Source: Flavivirga amylovorans (GTDB lineage Bacteria; Bacteroidota; Bacteroidia; Flavobacteriales; Flavobacteriaceae). From it: 64,000 bases of DNA. The stretch spans positions 278,926-342,925 of the forward strand of contig NZ_JAUOEM010000002.1 of NCBI RefSeq assembly GCF_030540875.1. Direction: 5' to 3'. The notes beneath the pieces are model-generated. The model searched no databases and had not been told where the DNA came from. It worked only from the letters and a program-made list of their open reading frames with translations. The translations under genes and the position numbers were made by a program. Shown in pieces: positions 51,987-61,424 of this stretch (the first letter of the stretch is position 1; every line of letters begins with the position of its first letter).

Positions 51987-54407
51987 TTATTTTTCAATTT
52001 CCAAATAAGTTCCTTTAAAATTTTGATTTAAAACCATAACATTGATTTTTTTTGATGTATTATCTGGAATAACTTCAACTGATGCTTTTCCGTTCGCCAT
52101 ATCTATTATATTACTGCCAGTTGGCGTACCTTGGTATTTGAGTAATGTGCCACCTTTCATACATTGAAAATAGATTCTGTCTTCAAAATCCAAACATCGT
52201 AGACCATTTCCATCATAAGCTATGGCAGTTACTAAATAATTGCCATTATTCAATTTTTTTGAAGTCAACTTTATCGATTTTGCTCTATCATTTTTAGTAA
52301 ATCTGTAATTCACATGAATTGTATCGCTTACTACTTGGTTTTCGGACGAAAGACCTTCAGCAATCAGTTCGTTTTGACCTGCTTTAAACAATATGTTCCA
52401 AGTAAGTCCGGAAGCTGGAAATTTGTTTATGTCCTTGATTTTCTGCTCTAACTTCTCTCCATTATGGTACAATGTTACTGCACTACAATTGCTAAAAACA
52501 CTAATAGTCCTTTCTTTTTCCTTGGGGCCTTGGCGCTCTGTCCAAGTATGTGATTCTATATATACAAAAGGCTCTTGTGCCCAATAGCTTTTAAAAACGT
52601 AATAAGCATCTTTAGGGTTTCCATCTCTATCAACCAATCCTTTTTGATTGATATATGGAATATCGTTTTCGGGTCGCAATGGGGTGCCAAAATCTTTAAA
52701 CGCCCATTGTGCATTACCTACAAAGGAAGAGTCTGTTTCTGTTAATCTTAAATGCCAATCGAAAAGATCTACAATGTAGTTTTCGCTCCAATCTCCAATT
52801 TGGGCAATATTAGCCACTTTAACCTGTACAATAGGTTCTTCCCAACCATCCGATTTTATGAGATTATCGCCAGTAATAGGTGTTTCTGAATGCCTGCCTA
52901 AATGACTTGCTCCACCATATTCTGCATGAAGAAAATGTGGATATTGCTTTTTGTACTTATCAAGAGCTTTATGGTAACTTTTATAACTTCCAGAGTACCA
53001 TCCAGACCAAATAGAAGGCGAAAACACATCCACAATATGAGCGCCATCGTAATATTTACGAATTGCCGTTTTACGTGTAGGATCTAAGTTATGAGCTAAA
53101 TCATTTAACTCTTGAAGATAATCATTGATTTTATTGGTATTGTCGCCGTCTTTAAAATCTGGCAACCAATAAATTTCATTGCCCAAGGACCATAATATTA
53201 TACTTGGATGGTTATAATTTTGGGTAATGATTTCTTTTAATATTTTTTTAGTATTGTTTTTCCATTGCGCATTTCCAACACCTCCTCTACACCATGGTAA
53301 CTCATCCCAAACTAATAAACCTAACTCATCACAAGCTTTATATACTTCTGGATCTTGTGGATAGTGTGCTAAACGCACAAAGTTGGCTCCCATACTCTTG
53401 ATTTGCTCCATGTCTTTTCTATGCTGTATATTACTCATAGCAGCTCCAACACCAGCATGTTCTTCGTGTCTATGAGTTCCTCGTAATAATAAACGTTTAC
53501 CGTTTAAATAAAAAGCGCCGTAATCCTTAAATTCAAACCATCTAAATCCAACACGTTCTGATATTATATCTTTCTCTAATTGCCCTTCTATTAAAGCTAT
53601 TTTAAGAGTATACAAATTTGGATGATCAATATCCCAAAGTTTAGGATTTTCAATGTTTTTGAAACTTATTTCAGAAGATGCTTGGGTAACTTTAAAACTA
53701 TCAGTGGCAATGGTTCGATTTTCATCATCAATCAATGTAGCTTTCAATTTTAAACTAGGCGAAGTTGTGTAATTGGTAATATTGAAAGTGGCTAAAATTG
53801 AAGCGTTTTTATTAGAAACTTCTGGAGTGATTATCTTAAGATTTGTTATGTGCATATTTGGTTTGGTTTTTAGCCAAACATCCCTTGTTATACCACCAAA
53901 AATGAAAAAATCGCTTTTTTGTGATGGAATAACTTCTGGGTTATAACTGTTATCGGCTCTTACTAAAATGGTGTTTTTGCCTTGTATAAGAGCATTTGTT
54001 ATATCTATGCTAAATCCAATGTAGCCACCAATATGCTTGCCAACTTTTTTATTGTTTACATAAATTTGACTAGTTATATTGACGCCTTCAAAATAAAGTT
54101 CGTAAATGGTATTGCTATTAATTTTAGGAATCTCTAATTCTTTTTTATACCAACTAGCATTACGTCTGTAACCAGGTTCTGAATCTGTAGCATCTAAATT
54201 ATTCCATGTATGTGGTAAATTTATTTGAATCCATTTTTTTTGGCTTATTGCGAGATCTAGATTTTCTGTATTGTTTTCTAAGTATAACCAATTGTTATTG
54301 ATATTTGTTGTTGTTCTCTGAAAATCTGTAACATTATCTCTAGTTGGATTACATGAAATAAGCATGAGTAGAGATAATGATATTGCTAGGTGTATTTTTT
54401 TTATCAA
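51987..54407 (-). CDS. GH2 glycoside hydrolase, beta-galactosidase-like
   Basis: An 806-residue lipoprotein (lipobox LLMLISCNPTRD). Domain order is that of GH2: sugar-binding sandwich (WIQINLPHTWNNLDATDSEP, GYRRNASWYKKEL), immunoglobulin-like domain, TIM barrel (LLLRGTHRHEEHAGVGAAMS, GANFVRLAHYPQDPEVY, IILWSLGNEIYWL with acid/base Glu, and PHFLHAEYGGASH with the nucleophile Glu), then a C-terminal Ig-like domain. GH2 covers beta-galactosidase, mannosidase and glucuronidase; features fit beta-galactosidase best. It starts 12 bases downstream of the GH88 gene. Confidence 0.9.
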   Translation of the reverse strand: MIKKIHLAISLSLLMLISCNPTRDNVTDFQRTTTNINNNWLYLENNTENLDLAISQKKWIQINLPHTWNNLDATDSEPGYRRNASWYKKELEIPKINSNTIYELYFEGVNITSQIYVNNKKVGKHIGGYIGFSIDITNALIQGKNTILVRADNSYNPEVIPSQKSDFFIFGGITRDVWLKTKPNMHITNLKIITPEVSNKNASILATFNITNYTTSPSLKLKATLIDDENRTIATDSFKVTQASSEISFKNIENPKLWDIDHPNLYTLKIALIEGQLEKDIISERVGFRWFEFKDYGAFYLNGKRLLLRGTHRHEEHAGVGAAMSNIQHRKDMEQIKSMGANFVRLAHYPQDPEVYKACDELGLLVWDELPWCRGGVGNAQWKNNTKKILKEIITQNYNHPSIILWSLGNEIYWLPDFKDGDNTNKINDYLQELNDLAHNLDPTRKTAIRKYYDGAHIVDVFSPSIWSGWYSGSYKSYHKALDKYKKQYPHFLHAEYGGASHLGRHSETPITGDNLIKSDGWEEPIVQVKVANIAQIGDWSENYIVDLFDWHLRLTETDSSFVGNAQWAFKDFGTPLRPENDIPYINQKGLVDRDGNPKDAYYVFKSYWAQEPFVYIESHTWTERQGPKEKERTISVFSNCSAVTLYHNGEKLEQKIKDINKFPASGLTWNILFKAGQNELIAEGLSSENQVVSDTIHVNYRFTKNDRAKSIKLTSKKLNNGNYLVTAIAYDGNGLRCLDFEDRIYFQCMKGGTLLKYQGTPTGSNIIDMANGKASVEVIPDNTSKKINVMVLNQNFKGTYLEIEK

Positions 54408-54419
54408 AAGAAATAAGAT

Positions 54420-55598
54420 TTAGATTGTGTTTACATTTTTTAGCCTTAGAAGTGTTTCTAAGAAATAGTAGTCTGCATAAATTATAGGAACATCAACTTC
54501 ATCATTTTTAGGCCAATTTCCAGTACTATGTTTTAAAATGAAAGGTGCATTAACGGAGGTTTCAAGTATGTATTCTTCGGATTTTAAAGCTTCTACTACC
54601 TTTTTACTATAATTTAGATACGTTTTATTTTTTGTAAAACCGTAGAGTTCTACGAGTGCAGCTGCTACTATAGTTGCAGCTGATACATCTCTTGGAGCGT
54701 TAGGTATCTCTGGATCGTGGAAATCCCAATATGGGATACCATCATCTCGTAATTTTTTATGATTTAAATAAAAAGTTGCAGTAGCTTCTGCTTGCTTTAA
54801 ATAGCGTGAATCTTTAGTATACCTATAAGCCATAGTATAACCATATATACCCCAAGCTTGCCCTCTAGCCCAAACGGATAGATCATTTAATCCCTGATGG
54901 GTTACTTTCATTCGAGGTTGATAGGAAATCGTATCATAGTCTATAACATGAAAAATACTGTGGTCATCTCTAAAATGGTTTTTTAAGGTAGTATTGGCAT
55001 GTTGTATTGCCATATTATGATAGGTGCTATCTTGAGATAATTTAGTAGCTTCAAAAAGCAATTCTAGATTCATCATATTATCAATAATTACTGGGAATTG
55101 CCATATATCTTTATTAAAATCCCACGACCTGATACAGCCAATGCTATCATTAAAACGTGTGCTTAAGGTTTTAGCACTTTTGATGATAATACTTTTATAG
55201 TCTTCACTATTGGTGTGCTTTAAACCTTGACCGAAGCTGCAAAAGACTTTAAATCCCATATCGTGGGTTTTGTCATTATGTTTTTCCTTTTCGATAAAAG
55301 CGGTCCATTGTTTTGCATGATGTTTATAGCTTTCATTTCCTGATAGCTTATAGAGTAGCCAAAGATTTCCAGGATAAAACCCACTAGTCCAATCTTTAGA
55401 AGGAACTTTTCTGATTTTTTCAGTTTCAAAAGAATAACTTCTAGGCATTGCCAAGGAATCTGGAGTGTAGCTTAATAGTATATCATATCTTTCTTTTAGC
55501 AAATTTTCAATAAGATCAGTCTTATTTGAAGATGGTTTGCATGAAAAAATTAGACCTGCGATAAAAAATTGTGCGATGTAAACAAAATATCTATTCAT
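54420..55598 (-). CDS. Unsaturated glucuronyl hydrolase, GH88
   Basis: A 392-residue lipoprotein (lipobox AGLIFSCKPSS) with an alpha6/alpha6 barrel. Signature stretches are KDWTSGFYPGNLWLLYKLSG, PVIIDNMMNLELLFEATKL with the catalytic-type Asp, LSVWARGQAWGIYGYTMAYR and PRDVSAATIVAAALVELYG. GH88 enzymes hydrate and release the 4,5-unsaturated uronic acid left by polysaccharide lyases, so the locus acts on a uronic-acid glycan cut by a lyase. First gene of the minus-strand trio GH88-GH2-GH29, with spacings of 12 and 84 bases. Confidence 0.92.
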   Translation of the reverse strand: MNRYFVYIAQFFIAGLIFSCKPSSNKTDLIENLLKERYDILLSYTPDSLAMPRSYSFETEKIRKVPSKDWTSGFYPGNLWLLYKLSGNESYKHHAKQWTAFIEKEKHNDKTHDMGFKVFCSFGQGLKHTNSEDYKSIIIKSAKTLSTRFNDSIGCIRSWDFNKDIWQFPVIIDNMMNLELLFEATKLSQDSTYHNMAIQHANTTLKNHFRDDHSIFHVIDYDTISYQPRMKVTHQGLNDLSVWARGQAWGIYGYTMAYRYTKDSRYLKQAEATATFYLNHKKLRDDGIPYWDFHDPEIPNAPRDVSAATIVAAALVELYGFTKNKTYLNYSKKVVEALKSEEYILETSVNAPFILKHSTGNWPKNDEVDVPIIYADYYFLETLLRLKNVNTI

Positions 55599-56137
55599 TA
55601 CTTTTTATTAAAAAATACCAAAAACTTCAAAATCATTAAAATAAGTGTTAGGTTTTTAAATCCTTAACATCTTTCTATGTTTTAAAGCTAAATTAAAAAC
55701 AGAAACAACTAGCTCTTAGAAAAGAAACTAATGATAACTACAAGCACAACTTCTATGTTGGTTGTTTTTAATTTAACTTCATGATCATGGCAAAAATAAT
55801 AAAGCCTTTAGCATTAAAAATTCAGGAATAGAGTAAAATAGTCCTAAGATATAAATATACAGATGTAAGAAAACAGAAACAACTTATAATGTATAGTTTT
55901 GAAGTCAGAATAATTATAAATTACCAAACCAGCTTTTATGCTTGGTAATACAAAATAGGGAGAAAAAAATACGTAAAAGTAATATTAGAAGGTACTAACT
56001 TTGCAAGAATAGTTATATACATAATATATTTAGCAATAGAGTTCGTTTTTCAATAAAAAAACTTAAATAACGTCAGTTTCTATGTTAAAAACCAAATAAA
56101 AAGGCATTATTTAAACCTGTTTCAAGAGTAAAATGAA
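55599..56137. other. 539-base intergenic region within the PUL
   Basis: No coding frame is seen. A weak hairpin ATTACCAA/TTGGTAAT (about 55920-55950) could terminate the BNR_4 gene transcript on the minus strand. The remainder is AT-rich and presumably holds the promoter of the GH88-GH2-GH29 transcript; no confident box is identified. Confidence 0.4.
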
Positions 56138-57499
56138 CTATTCTTCTTTAACTTTTATTCTTAAAACGTCCATTTTTATACGTGTATTATAATCTTTATA
56201 CTCGGAGTATCTATCGTTATACATCCATAAAACTTGGATTTTGGAATCTTCATTAGTGTCTTTTAAAACAAAAGGACGTACGTTATCTTTCATGGAATCT
56301 GAGGTTAATGCTGTTTCCTCCCAATTTGCACCTAGATCTTTTGTTTCAGCCGTAAAAATTTCAAAAATATCATGCACAGGTTTTGAATAATACACAATAT
56401 TAGTATTGTTATGGTCTAAGTATATCCCTCCCGAATAATGAGGTTCTGGATCTCGCATTTCTTTTGTTCTATTATATCTAGGGAAAGAAGAACCTGCAGC
56501 AGCAATTTTTGAGTTTTTCCATGAAGTTTTATCCCATATAGCATAGTAATATTCATGTTTGGTTTCTTCAGGCAGCCGAGTATAAACAACAACTGGATTT
56601 CCTTTTTTGTCACAGCTTACATCCCAAATCCAAGCAGGAACACCATTTCTGTGTTCTAAAAAATAGTCATTAGCATTATAAACAACATCACATGATTCAT
56701 GTTCAATAGGTAAAGCATCTAAAGTACCTACTACAGAACCATCTGCTTTATAAAATTTTCCAGCTTTATATTTTAAATAATAAATGCTATTTAAAGGTTC
56801 GTTACGAGGATGTCCATCTGTAAAAGCAAAATAAATTTCATCTTTATTATTACTAGAAACTTTTACATAAGGTCTTTTTAATCCATTTAAAGAAGATTTT
56901 ATAAGACTTGTAGATTTTGACCAAGTCTTTCCAAAATCATCTGAATAACTAAATGTAGGCTTCCAATCTGCGCCTCTCCAAAACAAATAGATTCTGTTAT
57001 TCTCTTCAGATAGTAGTACTGGGTTTGTATAGCAAAACCCTTTCGGGCCTTCCACATTTTCTGTTTTTCTTTGCAAAGGTTCCCATTCTGATATATCCTC
57101 AGGCTTTTTAGTAACAGCATAAAGTATTGAGGGTGCTTTTTCATCTTTTCCCATGCCGTTATGGGAGGAGAAGAATATCATTATTTTTTTATTTGGAAGT
57201 ATTAAAAAGGACGGATTTGCATGATCATCTTTATTAAATTCTGGAAATAAATTTACTTCTTTAATTTCTGAAGTGTCTTGATTGTAACTTCCTACCATTA
57301 TACTACCGTTTGAAGTTACCCAACCTGAATATATTTTATTGTTCAAGCTTACGGCGCGAGGATCTGCAAACCAACACCAAGCACCGTTACTGGTAAATGT
57401 TTTATATAAATCCGAAGAAAAGCTTCTTTCGGGTTTTTGAGCGAAACAATTTAAACTAAAAAAAAGTAGGGTAATCAAAGTGAGTTTCTGTAAATTCAT
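56138..57499 (-). CDS. BNR_4 repeat beta-propeller protein (PL24/PL25/GH145-like fold)
   Basis: A 453-residue exported protein with signal peptide MNLQKLTLITLLFFSLNCFA. GAWCWFADPRAVSLNNKIYS near the start, then KDDHANPSFLILPNKKIMIF and FSSHNGMG, are characteristic of BNR_4 seven-bladed propellers. This fold is shared by ulvan lyases (PL24, PL25) and by GH145 rhamnosidases, and the His in DDHANPS lies where catalytic histidines occur in that group. Because a GH88 is adjacent, a lyase role is attractive, but inactive BNR_4 proteins exist too. It is divergent from the GH2 gene at 57.7 kb. Confidence 0.8.
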   Translation of the reverse strand: MNLQKLTLITLLFFSLNCFAQKPERSFSSDLYKTFTSNGAWCWFADPRAVSLNNKIYSGWVTSNGSIMVGSYNQDTSEIKEVNLFPEFNKDDHANPSFLILPNKKIMIFFSSHNGMGKDEKAPSILYAVTKKPEDISEWEPLQRKTENVEGPKGFCYTNPVLLSEENNRIYLFWRGADWKPTFSYSDDFGKTWSKSTSLIKSSLNGLKRPYVKVSSNNKDEIYFAFTDGHPRNEPLNSIYYLKYKAGKFYKADGSVVGTLDALPIEHESCDVVYNANDYFLEHRNGVPAWIWDVSCDKKGNPVVVYTRLPEETKHEYYYAIWDKTSWKNSKIAAAGSSFPRYNRTKEMRDPEPHYSGGIYLDHNNTNIVYYSKPVHDIFEIFTAETKDLGANWEETALTSDSMKDNVRPFVLKDTNEDSKIQVLWMYNDRYSEYKDYNTRIKMDVLRIKVKEE

Positions 57500-57659
57500 A
57501 CTAATATAATTTTTTTACAACTTAATAATTTTAAAAATACTATTTAATTCCCTTCATATTATTAAGATAATTACAGTTTGTGCATAGAATGTATTATAGT
57601 ATACCTTATTTGAATTATAACATCAATAGTTTTTGATAATATTGAATACAAATAACATC

Positions 57660-59489
57660 ATGAAAAAAATATTACAGTACACGAAAACAATTTGCTTGAT
57701 AGGACTACTATTTTTTAGTTTGAATATTTATTCACAATCAAACAAAGAAGCAAATTCTCCTTTTATTCAAAATATAGATTCTAGAGAAAGAACCTCGTTA
57801 AATGGTTTATGGCAAATTATTATAGATCCATTAGAAAATGGGTATTATAATCATAGGTTACTACCAAGAGAAAAGAGCGGCTTTTTTGCCAATAGAAAAA
57901 TGGAGTCACCATCCGATCTTATTGAGTACGACTTTGATACTGATTATCAATTAAACGTTCCTGGTGATTGGAATACACAAATGGAAAAGCTTTACTATTA
58001 CGAGGGAACAGTTTGGTATAAAAAAACATTTGATTACATACAAAAATTGGAGAAAGAACAGGTGTATTTGTATTTTGAAGCAGTAAATTATGATGCCAAA
58101 ATATATTTAAATGGAAAAATGATAGGGAGCCATATAGGAGGGTATACACCCTTTCAAATTGATGTTTCAGGTAAACTTTTAAAAGAAGACAATCATCTTG
58201 TAGTTAAAGTTGATAACAAAAGAAAACGAGAAGCTATACCTACTGTAAATACAGATTGGTGGAATTACGGAGGCATTACAAGATCTGTACATTTAATCCA
58301 TGTGCCTAAGCAACATATCTTAGATTATACAATTGGATTAAAAAAGGGTAGTAAAAATGAAATCAACGGTCATATAGAAACAAAAAATGGAGTTAATGGC
58401 GAAAAGGCTACTATTACAATTCCAGAATTAGGGATTAATAAAGAGGTGGTCATTAAAAATAACAGCACCAATTTTACCATTAAAGCCAACCCAGAATTGT
58501 GGCACCCAAAACATCCTAAATTATACGATGTTAAAATCTGTTTCAAGAGTGATACTATTACAGATAAAATAGGTTTTAGAACTATAGCAACCCAAGGCTC
58601 TAAAATTATTTTAAATGGTGAAGCAATATTTCTAAAAGGGATAAGTATACATGAAGAAGCACCTTTTAAAACAGGAAGAGTAGCTACCAAAGAAGAATGT
58701 ATTACGCTATTAAAATGGGCAAAAGATTTGGGTTGTAATTTTATTAGATTAGCACATTATCCGCATAGCGAAAGTATGGTAAAAGAAGCGGAAAAAATGG
58801 GATTTTTAATTTGGTCTGAAATTCCTGTATACTGGACTGTGCTTTTTGACAATCCAGTTACATACGATAATGCTGAACAACAGTTGTTTGAAATGATATC
58901 CCGTGATAAAAATAGAGCAGCTATTATATTATGGTCTATTGCAAATGAAACTCCTGAAGGAAATGATAGATTGGACTTTTTATCTAAACTATCAAAAAAA
59001 ACTCGACAATTAGATGATTCAAGATTAATAACAGCAGCCTTAGATACGCAAACAGGAAGTAAAAATGAAAAAATTATAGAAGACAAATTAGGCAATTATG
59101 TAGATGTAATAGGTATAAATAGTTACTGTGGCTGGTATAGCGGAGCGCCAGAATCATGCAATACGCTACGTTGGAAAAATCATTTTAATAAACCTATGAT
59201 TATGAGTGAACTTGGTGGCGGTGCTTTACAAGGGCTTCATGGAGAACCTAATCAACGTTGGACCGAGGAGTACCAAGAAGCTGTTTACATAAATAATATA
59301 GAAATGCTTCGGAATATCGATTTTTTAAGTGGTGTATCTCCATGGATATTAATGGATTTTAGATCTCCTCGAAGACACTTGAGAAGAGTACAAAAAGACT
59401 TTAACAGAAAGGGATTAATCTCTGAACAGGGCATTCCTAAAAAGGCATTCTACACCTTGCAAGAATATTACAAAAACGAAAACAATTAA
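57660..59489 (+). CDS. GH2 glycoside hydrolase, beta-glucuronidase-like
   Basis: A protein of 609 residues from the ATG at 57660 (signal MKKILQYTKTICLIGLLFFS plus LNIYS); an in-frame TTG at 57633 is less likely. Domains: sugar-binding sandwich (QLNVPGDWNTQMEKLYYYEG), Ig-like, and TIM barrel with FLKGISIHEEAPFKTGR, GCNFIRLAHYPHSESM, IILWSIANETPEGN (acid/base Glu) and PMIMSELGGGALQGLHGEPN (nucleophile Glu). The GDWN and YEGTVWYKK blocks and short length without C-terminal domains resemble GusA-type beta-glucuronidases. It heads a plus-strand pair with the beta-helix gene 26 bases downstream. Confidence 0.9.
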   Translation: MKKILQYTKTICLIGLLFFSLNIYSQSNKEANSPFIQNIDSRERTSLNGLWQIIIDPLENGYYNHRLLPREKSGFFANRKMESPSDLIEYDFDTDYQLNVPGDWNTQMEKLYYYEGTVWYKKTFDYIQKLEKEQVYLYFEAVNYDAKIYLNGKMIGSHIGGYTPFQIDVSGKLLKEDNHLVVKVDNKRKREAIPTVNTDWWNYGGITRSVHLIHVPKQHILDYTIGLKKGSKNEINGHIETKNGVNGEKATITIPELGINKEVVIKNNSTNFTIKANPELWHPKHPKLYDVKICFKSDTITDKIGFRTIATQGSKIILNGEAIFLKGISIHEEAPFKTGRVATKEECITLLKWAKDLGCNFIRLAHYPHSESMVKEAEKMGFLIWSEIPVYWTVLFDNPVTYDNAEQQLFEMISRDKNRAAIILWSIANETPEGNDRLDFLSKLSKKTRQLDDSRLITAALDTQTGSKNEKIIEDKLGNYVDVIGINSYCGWYSGAPESCNTLRWKNHFNKPMIMSELGGGALQGLHGEPNQRWTEEYQEAVYINNIEMLRNIDFLSGVSPWILMDFRSPRRHLRRVQKDFNRKGLISEQGIPKKAFYTLQEYYKNENN

Positions 59490-59515
59490 ATACTAATTTA
59501 TCACTATCAGAAAAC

Positions 59516-61195
59516 ATGAACACACTATTTACTAAAAATGTTAATGCTAAAAATAGAATTGTATTCATTTTAGTTTTGAGTTTATTTAGTATAATGGAAG
59601 CTCAAGAATTTCCAAAAATACTATCAGATAAACAAACCTCTACAACACATTACTTACCAGATTTTAGTTATGCAGGTTATGAATATGGAGAGCAACCTAT
59701 TTCAAGGTCTAAGGGCAAAATAATTTTAGCTACAGATTTTGGTGTTATTCCTAATGATGGTTTAGATGATACCAAAGCATTAAAAAAAGCTATGGAAGTT
59801 GCCAATAAAACTGATGGCACTGCTATTTTACAATTACCAGCTGGAAGAATTATTTTAAGTGAAATTTTATATGTAGAGCGTAGCCATTTTGTGCTTCGTG
59901 GCACGGGAACTGGCGTTTCTGGTTCAGAAATTTATTTCCCAAGACCTCTAATGTATGTTAAAGATCCAGAAGATTTAAAGGAGCTAAGAGAATATCTTAT
60001 AAAGTTTGATAAGCGTCAAAGAGAAAAAGAAAACAATATAGACCTTCCGTTTTCTCAATATGCCTGGTCTGGAGGCTTTATTTGGACACGAGTTCCTGGA
60101 GTTCGTGTAAAATCTTACTTGAAAAAATACGAAAGACCATACAATGTTTTGGCTAAAGTTCATGAAGGTAAAAGGGGAGATTATACGTTTACCGTTTCTG
60201 ATGTAAAAGGCTTAAAAAAAGGAGATGTTGTAGTACTTCAATTGTTTAATAAACAAGGTGAAAAAGGTATAGTAATAAAGGATTTGTATAAAGGTTGTGA
60301 TGTGAAAGTAGGCTCGCATCATTGGATGTTTCCAGATTTACCAATTGTAAGACAGCAAGTAGAGATTGTTAATGTTTCAAAAAATAAAATCACTATTAAA
60401 ACACCATTAACAATTGATGTAAAGCCAGAGTATGAAGCCCAACTATCAGAATGGAAACATTTAGAGCAAGTAGGTATTGAGCATATAAAATTAACCTTTA
60501 CACCTAATGTAAGAATTGCACATCATGTTGAACGAGGCAATAATGGTATATTTTTAACAAGGGTGTTTAACAGTTGGGTTAACGATATTGTTATTGAAAA
60601 TGCCGATAGCGGTATCTTAACTGAAGAAATAGCGAATGTCACCATACAAAACATAACATTGAAAGGTACAAATATTGCCCATTATACAGTGGCCATGGCT
60701 GGAGTACATAATATTTTAGCACAAAACATTAGAGTATATAATAAAGCTGAACACCCTTTAAGTTTTAATACCTTTTCTACTAAAAATGTATATCATAATT
60801 GCGAAGTGTTTAGAGACCCTATTTTAGACCAGCACTCTGGCGCTAACCATCAAAATTTATTTGACAAAATAACTGTACATGTATTGCCATCAGAAAAAAG
60901 ATCTTATCCTTTATTTGCAGGTGGCGGTGCACCTTATTGGAAACCTTCTCATGGGGCTTACAATACCTTTTGGAATATTAAAGTGCATTTTTTGAGTGGG
61001 TTAGATAGTGAGGCTCCTTTTTTATTGTATGGAATGAAAGACGGTGTACATGCAAGACTTATTGGTATTCATGGTAATAACCCCCTAAACATTAAATATG
61101 AACCTGAATCATATAAAGAGTTTATAAATAAACCGTTACATAGTGTGCCATCATTATATGAGTATCAATTAAATAAAAGGCTTAATAAAAAATAA
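59516..61195 (+). CDS. Right-handed beta-helix (pectate-lyase-superfamily) protein
   Basis: A 559-residue exported protein (hydrophobic segment about 14-29, ending SIMEAQ). The start of the helix domain is typical, ATDFGVIPNDGLDDTKALKK, followed by ILQLPAGRIILSEILYVERS and FVLRGTGTGVSGSEIYFP; many short beta-turn repeats follow (IVIENADSGILTEEIANVTI). The end SLYEYQLNKRLNKK resembles DUF4955-type proteins of marine PULs. Such folds include lyases and glycosidases acting on uronic-acid chains. Specific activity cannot be assigned. Probably cotranscribed with the GH2 gene. Confidence 0.8.
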   Translation: MNTLFTKNVNAKNRIVFILVLSLFSIMEAQEFPKILSDKQTSTTHYLPDFSYAGYEYGEQPISRSKGKIILATDFGVIPNDGLDDTKALKKAMEVANKTDGTAILQLPAGRIILSEILYVERSHFVLRGTGTGVSGSEIYFPRPLMYVKDPEDLKELREYLIKFDKRQREKENNIDLPFSQYAWSGGFIWTRVPGVRVKSYLKKYERPYNVLAKVHEGKRGDYTFTVSDVKGLKKGDVVVLQLFNKQGEKGIVIKDLYKGCDVKVGSHHWMFPDLPIVRQQVEIVNVSKNKITIKTPLTIDVKPEYEAQLSEWKHLEQVGIEHIKLTFTPNVRIAHHVERGNNGIFLTRVFNSWVNDIVIENADSGILTEEIANVTIQNITLKGTNIAHYTVAMAGVHNILAQNIRVYNKAEHPLSFNTFSTKNVYHNCEVFRDPILDQHSGANHQNLFDKITVHVLPSEKRSYPLFAGGGAPYWKPSHGAYNTFWNIKVHFLSGLDSEAPFLLYGMKDGVHARLIGIHGNNPLNIKYEPESYKEFINKPLHSVPSLYEYQLNKRLNKK

Positions 61196-61424
61196 TGATT
61201 TTTACGGTAATTAACTTATAAGTTATTGCTTATACATAGAGTAGTTATTTTACATTTTTTACTTGGCTTGTATCTAAATTGTCTATACAAGTTGATTCTC
61301 TTTTAAATCCATTTTTCAAATAGTACAGGTAATTTATTAACTTTATCAACAAAAGTTGTGTTTTTATCTTAAATTGCTAACTGCCATGGGGAATGAAATT
61401 TTAGTCTTTTAAAGTAATTTGCTA
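61196..61424. other. 229-base gap before the regulator
   Basis: No gene is seen. AT-rich sequence that should include the 3' end of the beta-helix transcript and the promoter of the hybrid regulator; no confident element recognised. Confidence 0.4.

Noticed and set aside
57633-57659. TTG start of the GH2 gene
   Set aside because: The ATG at 57660 directly starts the signal peptide MKKILQ.
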